Shown in pieces: positions 53,381 through 64,000 of a stretch of DNA of 64,000 nucleotides. Source of the stretch: Styela clava (lineage: Eukaryota > Chordata > Ascidiacea > Stolidobranchia > Styelidae). Within the stretch, counting starts at the first letter, position 1, and each line of letters begins with the position of its first letter. The stretch covers positions 9,097,426 through 9,161,425 of the forward strand of contig NC_135263.1 of the NCBI RefSeq assembly GCF_964204865.1, given 5' to 3'. The position numbers and the translations under genes were made by a program. The notes below the pieces were generated by a model. The model saw nothing but the letters and a program-made list of their open reading frames with translations, had not been told where the DNA came from and made no database searches.

Positions 53381-56300
53381 TTTTCTTGTTGTCGTAGAAT
53401 GATCCCGTAAATGCGGTTTGCTTGTAACAGTTTGATTGATTTTATTGCACAAATAACGTTTCACAGAATAAATTAACTACACCTGCTGTTTGAAAGAACA
53501 AAAAATAGATTAGAAGTTGACTAATCGACTCTCTCCTCTTAAAGTAAATGGATTATCCAAACTTGACATAAAGTAATAGATAAAATAATCATGTCGAATT
53601 TTGCGTTAATACTCTTACATTTTAGTTCTATTTTGTTCTTGTTGACCTTTTAGCACGCAATTGCTGATCAAAAGTGTTTCCCCCAAATCCCTTTCATCAT
53701 TCCTCGAAGACGGGCGTATTAATATCGAGTAGCCCCGAAACACGAAACCAAAAAACCGCTTTTCGGTTTCTTTATTCATTCATTGTTTAAACAATAAGTA
53801 CGGGTAACTGACAATGATTCTGCATCATACTCCACAACCTCGCCGTCATGGTGTTGGAAATTTGGGAGGAAATTGTTAGTTTCGGGTCCAGTATATAATT
53901 ACACTCGACGGCAAATAATAAAGACTGCAAATTGCATTGAATTGCTTTCTTCTCAAAAGTTGTTTCAGGTGTTTTATCCGATTTCTAATAAAATATTGAC
54001 AAAGTTTTTAGTCTGAAACGCTAAGACGTTCCATTTAGTTAGATTAATGAACTCTCATGCGACGCTGCTGTCTAACTATCACAAATCGAATGCGTTACTC
54101 GAAATTACTGCTCAGTTTATATTAGAGAATTTGAATGAAATCCACCCTTTTGAATTTCTGACGGATCTTATCCGGTTAATTAATAATTCAAGCATAAATG
54201 AGTATCTGTTTTGTGGTTGCCTTAGCTGGAAACAGTTGGCCCCGACTCCTCCCTTCCTTCTTGAGCCCGTGCTAAAAAAACATGGCTTTGTTTGTTGTTA
54301 GTTTTATTTGATGATAAATAAATAACCATATTGGTTCTAATTGATTCTAAAGCGTATTGGCATCTTATCGCGCCCTGGTCTGGCATCTTCTAAGATCAAC
54401 TATTTTAAATACATCGCATCTAAACAATTAGCAAACTCGACGAACATTCTTTTAACACACATTTTAATAAAAAAAAAAAAAAAATTGGAAGTCTTCGCAT
54501 GTCATATAGACATATTTTAGATATAAAATAATATTGTTGATAATATAATTATTAGATAAAATATATTTACTGATATATTTATTTATTAAAAATGTTTATT
54601 CTTTTATATTTAAAACAGCTCTTGTTGATGATCTCAAACAAATATTACACTATTTTGTAAAAGATTTGATATTCGAGGTTTGTATCGTAAAAACTTCCGG
54701 AACGAAATGAGGCCCATAGGGACTACCGAGAAACATATATTATTCATTAATTGAGACTACTGAGTTATCCACCAAATGAATTAAAAGTACAGTTTAAATG
54801 GAATAGTACTAAAATAATCTGAAACGCCGAACCGGATTTAAAATTTAGCACGACCTTTTTAAGTTATATGCATTAGTCATTAAGAAGCGATTTTCCGCAG
54901 GTTTAATCTCAAACGCAGACTAATTCACAAATCACAAATAATGGCAACATAATATAAAAGTCATAACGATTTAGAAGTGTTAACGAGAATTCCTATAAAG
55001 GTCATTTATGAATCTTCATATGCGCCATATACCACTTACAGACCGATTACAAAGTTTTGACTACACAAAACTCCCCATGAGTAAGATGATCGATAAGTAC
55101 TTAACAAACTCGACAAAGCTTAAAAACCATTCAAGTCGATGACTAGGAATCAATTTCATTTAAAACAACCACAGTTAAATGGACGTCCGGTTTGTAGTGC
55201 GCTGACTCAATAACTTTGGAATGTTAGACGCTACCGGTAATATGCGCAACTCGTAAATTCCTATAACAGTGGATGTGATCATCCACATTTACATAAGTTC
55301 GTCGTATGAGAAACCACCGCCAATAGTTTCCAATTAATTTCTACTTATTTAAATACAAAACATTCACAATCCGATTTAAAACTTTAGCCACGAGATAATT
55401 CGAAAAAATGAATGCGAAATAGATGCAATGCCGATTCTACCTTCTAAATCTAACAAACTGAACGTTTATCATTATCATATTTGTAATTTAAGATTTGTTT
55501 TGCGTCCCCTGTATTTAACTAACTTCTGACTTTTAAGTAATATTCTACGGCACACGTTGTATCCATACTGCCCACAAACAGTGAATTCATCATATGAAAC
55601 ACTAACGGATGATGCAGGTATATATATATCCGTGAATTTTTCTGATTTTTTTCTAATTATTCTTTTTCTTTAAACATGGACTTTTTCTAGCAATATATCA
55701 CAATCCAGCTAATGAAGCGGACGCCTATCTTCGATATAAATACACTGGGAAAATAGAAATAAACAGAAAATTCATCAAGTAAAATAAATGATAAATCATA
55801 CTGCTTCTCACTAATCCGTACTATCCGGAAAGCAGAAAACGCCATTTTTAAATTATGACGATCAGTTTCACCTTAAGTTTATGGCATACAGTTTCACACC
55901 AAAGCCGGAGAAATTCGTCTGGGACTTCCTCCTTAATTCCAAATCAAGAAAAATATTTAGACTTCACGTTGAAGTGAGAACGCACAAAAAAGAACAAAAT
56001 TGAAAAGTGTTTAATTTAACGATTTTGTTTCCACCGTATTGTTAGAGGAGGCTGATTGCGAGAGCATCGATGGCTATTTTGGAACACGCGACTTGGACAT
56101 GACGATAATATAAACTTATGATTTTATTCATTGGGGCAGCATGACAACATGTCCTGTTGAAATGTATTTGCGATGTCGTGAGGATATATAATGTCACGGA
56201 TATTTCGTACATACGTGGAAACACAAGTAAGCTGTAATGGAACCCTGTTTTGTTCATAAAAGATATAGAAAGGTTGGATATAGGTCACTCACGTCGTAAT

Positions 56301-59300
56301 GAGATAAGCTTTTACGTCACAATACATCTCCGACGTATCTTCGTCGACATGGCGTAATATAAGGAAAATGCAAGTCATTTATAGGATGAGATTCATTTCT
56401 CCATATATAACGTGGCGGAAATAGAACGGCAATACTGATTTGGGTCGCGAAATCTTTTGAATAGTTTGTGCCTCGTACGTGGCAATGTAAAAATAAATAT
56501 AGTCGTATTCAAAAATAGTATATTGAATACTGTTTTGCAAACACTCCATTAGATCTCAACATTAGAGTATCTTGACTGTACTGTTCTATATATATATATT
56601 TGTACAATATACTGTATGGATATGGTCGAAAGTATAAACGCAATCACTACGTAATATTCTAAATTCCCAGTGACTAACAATACTGCTAAGGGATAGTGTT
56701 GTTTACGTAGGAAGTAATAATTCTGAATATATCCTATGATATGTATTGAAATAAAATGATTTTAATTCGCATAAATATACATTTCTGTCGACGTCATTTA
56801 TACTTTCCTATATTTCAACAAGACGCTAATATCTTTCCACCTTGTCATTGCATGAAAATAACTAGGCTTATTTTGATTTTGTTCAGTTTCGGGTTTATAT
56901 TTTCAACTTTTGAGTCCAACTTTCTAAACTTTTTTCTGTTTCCGGATCTTGCTATACGCTCAACTCCTTTTTCTAAACAGGTACAAATGCTAATAATAAG
57001 AAATGAACACTTTGAGCACCTAAAATATTCCCAGTACATCCCCGTTTTCTTCAGCACCAAGTAAACTCGACCGTTTCGTTAAAGTGTAACAGTATCCATA
57101 ATGGTGATGCGAACATGTGTGACGTGGTGAATACCACCATTTTGTTTTATTATAACGTTGCATCATATATGCGTGCCTATTGTCGGTAGTCATGATGGAA
57201 TGTTGCGAAATTACTGAAGAAATGACGTCACGAGGTAAGGAATGTTGATCATTGACAAATGCAAATATATCCGTCTGTAACGAGACAATGGATTTCCTCT
57301 ACCGAAGGGCGTGAACCCGTTTAAAAGAAAGTTTAACCTCACTCGTATAGGTAGTACGTTACTTTCACTAATATTAGATGGGTGGCACCCCATTGTTTGT
57401 TCGATTAAATAGTATCAAGATCTGAGAAGAAGGGGTGTGTGTCGTTAACGTGACATGCCTAACATATATTATATTTTTACCCAGAGAAATATTGATAACG
57501 GAAACCATGAAATCGTTGCCAAATGGATCGACTATGTTGTTTTAGTGGTCTTAATTGTACCGCAATAGATTTCCAGTATGATTAAGCGATCCGTACAAGG
57601 AGCGATAATAGATTGACATGTATACATTCCATTCTCTGCCACGTGCCACATACTTATTATCTTTGGTTACGGGGCCGAAAAGGTCATCAGTACTTGTCAC
57701 GTTAAGTCTTCTCCATCAGGAGTAATTTCAAGTGGAAATTGACTCAAAAAACATGATTGGATAACAAGATTTATCCAACTAAATCAACCATCTGAATGCG
57801 ATATTGTGAAAGTCGGCCATCTGTGAGTAATAAAAAATTTAGGTTTCGTTTTGAGACATTTCTAAACAATTTAAAATATGTCAAATATTTGACAAATGAT
57901 TACTTCGCTCTGGTGAAAAAAAGCCCATTCTCGGCCGTGTAATTTTCCATTTCGAAAGATTTATGCTTTCATATCGTTTAAAAAAATTGAAATAGATTTA
58001 TTTTTTTTTATTTTTAACTTATAGCAAAAATAAAAATTATGGCTATTTCCCGAAACTCGATTGGGAAATTATGGAGTTTGTTTCATAACAGTTATAGCCC
58101 CATATGCAAGAGGATAATATTCTCATATATTAGTTTTGTTTCGCTGACGTCCGCCTAATAATGTATCTATTTAATGTAATAACTGCATTGTTTCGTTGAC
58201 GTCCGCGTACTGGCATTTCTTTCATTTTCATTGAAAGGAATACAAGAGAGACCGAGGTGCCGATCTCTCCCGTTTGTGACTCACAAATATATTAATAATG
58301 AACAATATATGTTCCCAGCTAAATTGCCACCAATTTTATTGTCTCAATATAAAAACAAAAAACAACAATTTACCCCATAGGAATACAAAATGCAAATAAA
58401 ATATTCATCATGTTTTATTTTTGAAGCATACCTTTTATATAGCACTGCATGCTCATATAGGCAAAAGGGATTTATTCCGTTTTAAATTCTGTCAAACGCA
58501 CCTAACTGTATCCAAATCGTAATTATCTGTCAATTATACGTCTAATAAACATTTGCGCTGAAACATGATTTTTTACCCTACGGTATTTTTGACAGGTGGC
58601 GTTGATCAAATTGCGTTAAAGGAACCCAATTAGGTATGTTTCATTTTATTGTGTTCACTGAGCATGATATTTGTATGTTTAACTCTACATCGTAATCATT
58701 TTGTGTTTTTAGAATCTATTTTGTTTAAAAATATTCAAACATCGGGATCTTCAAACAGTTCGTGATTTAACAGATGGTCACTGATCATTGTAAGCAGATT
58801 GCCGATCGATTAAATAAACATTTATTCATCGTCTTCGACAATGGTCATGGGATATTATGTTCGAATTGTTTCAGTACTGCTGTAAGTCAGTGTCCAGGCA
58901 GCCAACCATACAAACCATCAGAGTATTTCTGACGAATTTAGTCAAGTGACAAAACTGATAAACCTGATACATCGGTTGGACAACAATTATCATTACATTT
59001 CATTATTATTTGACCTGTGTATTGATTACTGATTTCATACTCTTGTCTTTGCTTGTCGCCAGTAAACATCTAATATGTGCGAGTAGAGAAACTAAAAAAT
59101 AAGCTGAAAAAAATACACGAAAACTACATGTTCAGTTTCGCACCTTCGCCTGGGAAAAGGGAACGCTCAATTTTTGCAGTGTGGCAATTAAATTATTTCA
59201 TCGGATGGATTGGACGGCAAACCATGCTCATTTACAGGTATCTCTTGCATCTGACATATTAACCCCAACCAGGACGGGCAATATTTAGAGCGGTTTGTCG

Positions 59301-62300
59301 TAGGATAATCATGATAAATGGATGGTTGCGAGCTTCTGGGTATACAATTTACATTTTCTATCAATCCGGAATGATTAACCCTTTTATTGAACTATATTTA
59401 GATGTGAACTTTATTGAAGTGTAGTAACGTAGTTTCTATTTCTCTATTAGCAAAATATGTGCAAAATCGACTTGTGAATTTTAGTATATAGCATGTACAT
59501 TATTGTAGAATTTTAAGTTATCAGGCTAAAAGCAAGAGCCCCTATAAAAGAACCCAATACGATTGTGGTTCAGTTTAAATAAAAACTTAGTTATTCTATA
59601 GAATATGACGATTTTATAGGAGCTTAAAGATGTTCTTGCGTTACTACACGGAGAAATTGCACTCCAATAGACAGGGATGATCGAAATCTTTTTTCGTCGC
59701 TGCATTATAATGTGCATTAAAGCGTGCATGTTATCTCGATTAAACTGGCAGCTAGCTTCCGCGTGGAGAGAGAGGGGGTGGAAGGAGGGTGTTTATTATG
59801 AGCGGCCGCTTCCTTTGGTTGGTACATGGGTGATTTATATCAGGACCAAGCAATATCGGATACATTTATATCGAAGAAGCTCAATTTTTACTTCACTTTA
59901 TAGACCAAAATGGAGGATACAACTACAACCCAATCATTTGAATATCGTAATGTTTTCTGGGAGACATTGAGTCATGCTCCACTTTTTTAACATGTTATTA
60001 TGACGTCACAGTTTAAATTTATATTTCATTTCTTGCATCCGCGCTCCACAAAATATAACTCTCGAATCGAAATAATAAAAATATATTGATTGTACTTTGG
60101 TACACTCTACTCGTAGGGCTATTTATAGAATTTTAAAAAACAAAGGTTTTTTGGTCCGGAAGCTTAGAGAATAAACATCAAAACGTCTACAATTTAAATT
60201 CCATTTATATGGAATACCTAATGATAATAAACGAGTGCGGTTTACATGCATTAGTATATTGAAATTAAGGTATTTGACATTGGGTAGTACTACGAGTATA
60301 AGCAATGAACGAAATAGATACTGATGAAATCATGACTTAGCTGATATTTTTGGATAAAAGAAACGGAAAATCCAACTCTTATTTTTATCGAATTCCCCAT
60401 CACACATTATATTCAAATCGGACAAATATAGGGATAAAACGTTTTTCACCTTTCTTCAGGGAAAATGTCAAACTGTTTATAAATTGATCCCACGCTGGAA
60501 AAATACTGTATTTACTAGAAATATTTCATTGTGACGTAAACCCACGAATTCAAATTTCTTTGACGTCAAACCTTTTTAAAATTAGGTTGTTATGTTACCC
60601 TCTGCAGTTCGTGGCTACTCAAAAACTTGCATATATATTTACAACGACGATTTTAATTATTTCTGTAGTAGCTTGTTCAATTGTGTTCAAGCAAGAATAA
60701 TTCATAGCGTCTTGCACAATAATTAGTATTTACCTGAAGCTGACAGCGTTATTCTGCAGCACGTATTTTCCAACTACAAATACCCTCAGGACACCAGGTC
60801 TTAATTATCAGAGATTTTAGAGTTATTTCAATAATAAAAATAATAATAAAAACAATAATAAAAATGGAATTAAAATTAAAAAAAAACATGAGGGAATTCA
60901 ATCTTTTCCAACAATTGCTGTAGATAATATCTACTTGAAAAAGCTGAAAGGGGTAAACTGGAAAAATATATGCCATATCGGCTAACATTTACGGGGAATT
61001 CTGTTTTGTTCAAATTGTTGTTTCATTGTTTTATTATAGCGCTAGTTTGTTTTAGTGTAAAAAACAACAACAGAGTGATAATCTTATACCCGTTGACAGA
61101 TATTTTTCAAAAATATAGTAACTTATACCCTTAGCTCGCAAACGTAGCCACATCAATACAGTTTCTTACTTTCCTGCTAATAAGGCAAAGAAATGAACGA
61201 TTGCGACGGTGAAGTCCCGAGTATATGTTAAACTTTACGATTGAATTGAACTCGCCCGATGAATTTACTACATTTTTATTCGAATTTATAGGTAAAAAAT
61301 TGAACAATTTTGTCTTCACTTATATTATACAACTTTTGTAATACGAAGATCAAACTCACCCATAAGTAGAACGAGACAAAAATCATCTATACCGGGAAGA
61401 TTCTTTCCACATCCTTCCTGACCTTCCTTGGCATGCATGCTTTCTATATTCCATAAATTCTAATCATGATTCATCTTTATATCCGACGCTCGGATGCCTG
61501 TTTCCCAATAATTCATTAAAAATTCAGCTTTGAAATAAGACGATGTCAGCACGCCAGATTGAGTTGATAGCAAGCCGGTTGGTTATAGAAAACTCTTGCA
61601 TAGTTCAAGGATAAATCATGCATAAAATTTGTGATTTAAATATGACTCAAACAAAACACAATTCTCATATAATGCAATGGTTGTATCTATAAAAAACACA
61701 TATTTAGACAGTATATTCAACAAACAATATCAAACATTTATGCGTCCCGAGTCTGCTTCCGAGGGAATACGCAAACAAATATTCCCCTCTGTGTATCATC
61801 TCATCAAGGATCACGTTTACCTTTAATATCATTCTAGGCCCTTCGTTCACTTACAGGTATTAAAAAGATAATATGACAACAGAATGCAATAAGAAAAGGA
61901 ATATATAATATTGGAAAATATGCATTAATAAGAGACTTTGTACATTTTGTAATATTACCATCTTCATATTTTAGTATTCACATATATTTTTGCACAGAAA
62001 ATGCTAAGAAATAGCACTTACTTTTAGGACTTTGCTTTTATTTTAGCAAATTATTAGTTTTGATTTTTCTTTTAATAAAGGTTGTTATAGTGTTTGAAGG
62101 ATAATTTCGGTTAATAGGAATTGGAAGTAATGTTTATTATGTATGGAAGTATTCAAACGAGAAGGCATTTCTTCCTATCTCATAAAAATTGTGACTCTTG
62201 TATGGTCATTATCTCGTTCTGTTCATGACTCCTTGTTTAATCACAGCAAGGCAATTCTTATTCCCATGGCTCATTCGTATTTACGTAAACTTTACTTCGT

Positions 62301-64000
62301 TTAGGAACACTGACCAACTCATGTATGAATACGCGGATGACACTCTTTTAGATTAAACATATATTTTTAGATATATTGACGATCTGTTCGAGTTTTTTAT
62401 TTTTTATATAAGTTGTTGTTTCAAAATATCTGGGCTGATAATCACTTCCCAGAGAAACACTTGGAAAAGCCGCCACTCTGGGCAAATAGCGTTGAAGACT
62501 TTATGAGGTGTTAAACATTGTTTCAAACAAATATGTAGACGAGCAGATGGGTAAGGCTGCTGGCAACGAAAGAAACGTGACCGACCATGTATAGATCCAA
62601 ACTTTCAATTCTGTGACGGCAATATGATCCAAGGTCATCGCGTTTACTAAACCAATACTTGAGTTCTTCCATTTGGCGATTTTATTTTGTAATTGTATAC
62701 TTTGGTGGTTATTGTTCTATTTAGACTGTGTTTTAGGGTAGACAACAAGGTGTATTTAAAAATTGTGAATCATTGAATTCGTTTTTCCTTTGTATCTTAC
62801 ATACCTATTTTAAAAATATACTCCAAATTATACCCAGAGCTGTCAGACGCATGGAACGAAATATTTGAGTTGATATGAGTTTATCTCTCGTTTTCAGTTG
62901 AACATGATCATATCTGTATTGTTCATCAGCTGATTAAGCATTGTCTGTCAAAAATTAATTAATGAGATAAAGATCGAAATGTGAACTATGCTGTAAGAGA
63001 GAAAAACAGATCTAAGGCGTTTTGTGACAAACATATTTTCGTTTTCAACGTTATGCTTTGGTTGCCATTTTGTTGCGATTTGCCTTTGTTCAAATAAGAT
63101 GTTAAATGATACTTCCATATAAGAGTGATGCAAGAGGTGCTTTTTCGCGCGCGCTATTAATGCACAATGCAACTGAAAGAGAAAAACCTATACATGCCTA
63201 CAACTATACAATGAATGTGAATCGGTTCTAATAAAAATGACATTGATCGACTAAAGATAAATATGTGTAGGTTCATATCACATCTATATTGACGAAAAAA
63301 AGTTGCATAATAATGTTTCCGTTCACAAAGGAAAATACAACAACAAGGATGATGCTTATAGATGGATGTGTGAAGAATGTGCTGAATTTGTATCTTTTTC
63401 ATGTTTTGAATAATAATTCGATATTTTTCAGAACCTAATTGAGCCCGGAGTTACAAAGTCACAAAATTTCTGCAAAAACTGATTTATACCAACTTTGATT
63501 TGAGAGCCGCTACAGATCAAGTTGGTGATAAGTAAATTTTGTAAAACTCTGATAAACTTGCATTAATAATACAAAATGCCAAATAACAAGTTGGTTATTT
63601 TTTCGTTACTAAAAAATGCAACGTTTGTCTATATTTTGTCATGTTTTTTTGTTAAACAACACCAAACAATCGTAAATAAACCAAAAAAGTTGTTGAGGTA
63701 GATCGAGATTTGAGATATTTTCATGCTGCTTTATCTGAAACAAGTTATCTTGCTATTATTGAGTTTCATAATTAAAGTATAATATTATTATATTTACAAT
63801 GATTTTACATTTTCTCCGTGTTTGTGAATGTGGGATTTCGTTATCACGCTTCAGTATACTGTACTGGCTGGAACATCTATTTAGTTCAAGCCTGTTGATA
63901 CACAGCAACCAATGTGCCAAACCACAAGACCAATTTTTGAGATGGTGTCAACATAAGTGAAATGGGTTGCATTCCTTTGTAGTATTCAAAATCTTTTGAT
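53381..64000. other. gene-poor region upstream of the hormone gene
   Basis: 10.6 kb of AT-rich DNA with no frame longer than about 100 codons and no recognised protein motif. It includes the promoter side of the hormone gene. CRE-like TGACGTCA sequences occur at about 57224 and 60001. One minus-strand exon candidate is at 61360-61438. A homopolymer A run sits near 54470. Enhancers are plausible but cannot be identified by reading. Confidence 0.4.
61360..61438 (-). other. candidate first coding exon, unassigned
   Basis: On the minus strand an ATG at 61438 opens a 26-codon frame beginning MHAKEGQEGCGKNLPGIDDF. It runs into a strong donor (CTTATGG|GTGAGT) at 61360. I do not recognise the sequence and found no matching downstream exon, so it may be chance. 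Confidence 0.2.

Noticed and set aside
54047-54301. 84-codon ATG frame ending HGFVCC
   Set aside because: No similarity I recognise; isolated in AT-rich DNA without convincing splice sites.
1-64000. CRISPR arrays, tRNA, rRNA, prokaryotic operons or viral genes
   Set aside because: None seen on either strand by eye; the window is animal nuclear DNA with spliced genes. Weak tRNA-like or snoRNA-like pieces cannot be excluded without a covariance-model search.

Overview
This is a eukaryotic, AT-rich animal genomic window with GT-AG introns. The marker genes point to a tunicate, most likely a stolidobranch (styelid-type) ascidian. The strongest taxonomic clue is a vasopressin/oxytocin-family precursor at 48886-53380 (minus strand). 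Its hormone is a 14-residue amidated form beginning CYITDCPNS, which resembles the elongated Styela oxytocin-related peptide as I remember it. I could not search any database, so the species is inferred.

Layout, left to right. 417-1290 (+): the last two exons of ribosomal protein L10. 2.2-6.2 kb: repeat-rich DNA with a pyrimidine-rich minisatellite, nested MITE-like elements with recognisable target-site duplications, and the tail of a LINE. 6188-12171: a 6-kb Mutator-like (MULE) DNA transposon with about 1.08-kb terminal inverted repeats, an exact 8-bp target-site duplication and a partial transposase. 13496-19394 (+): DCP1, mRNA decapping activator, 11 exons. 22548-27033 (+): an SLC41-type Mg2+ transporter, 8 exons. 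28687-33867 (-): three intronless genes in a row, IGHMBP2, COA5 and MEST (transcribed MEST then COA5 then IGHMBP2). 34.2-37.3 kb: tandem and segmental repeats. 38340-42486 (-): a PAQR-family (membrane progestin receptor-like) gene in 4 exons, with a decayed hAT transposon in its last intron. 45775-46281: a 3 x 169-bp tandem repeat just upstream of an intronless IDH3B (46438-47580, +). 48886-53380 (-): the vasopressin/oxytocin-family gene in 3 exons. 53.4-64 kb: a gene-poor stretch with one weak exon candidate.

The genes are mostly unrelated housekeeping genes (translation, mRNA decay, Mg2+ transport, RNA/DNA helicase, cytochrome oxidase assembly, TCA cycle) plus a hormone precursor and a hormone-receptor-like gene. 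They do not form one pathway. IDH3B and COA5 both act in mitochondria. DCP1, SLC41A, COA5 and IGHMBP2 each carry an acceptor-like AG within about 50 nt of the start codon, as expected if spliced-leader trans-splicing operates here. I saw no CRISPR array, tRNA, rRNA or prokaryotic feature. Exon joins were checked by reading frame and splice-site consensus only.
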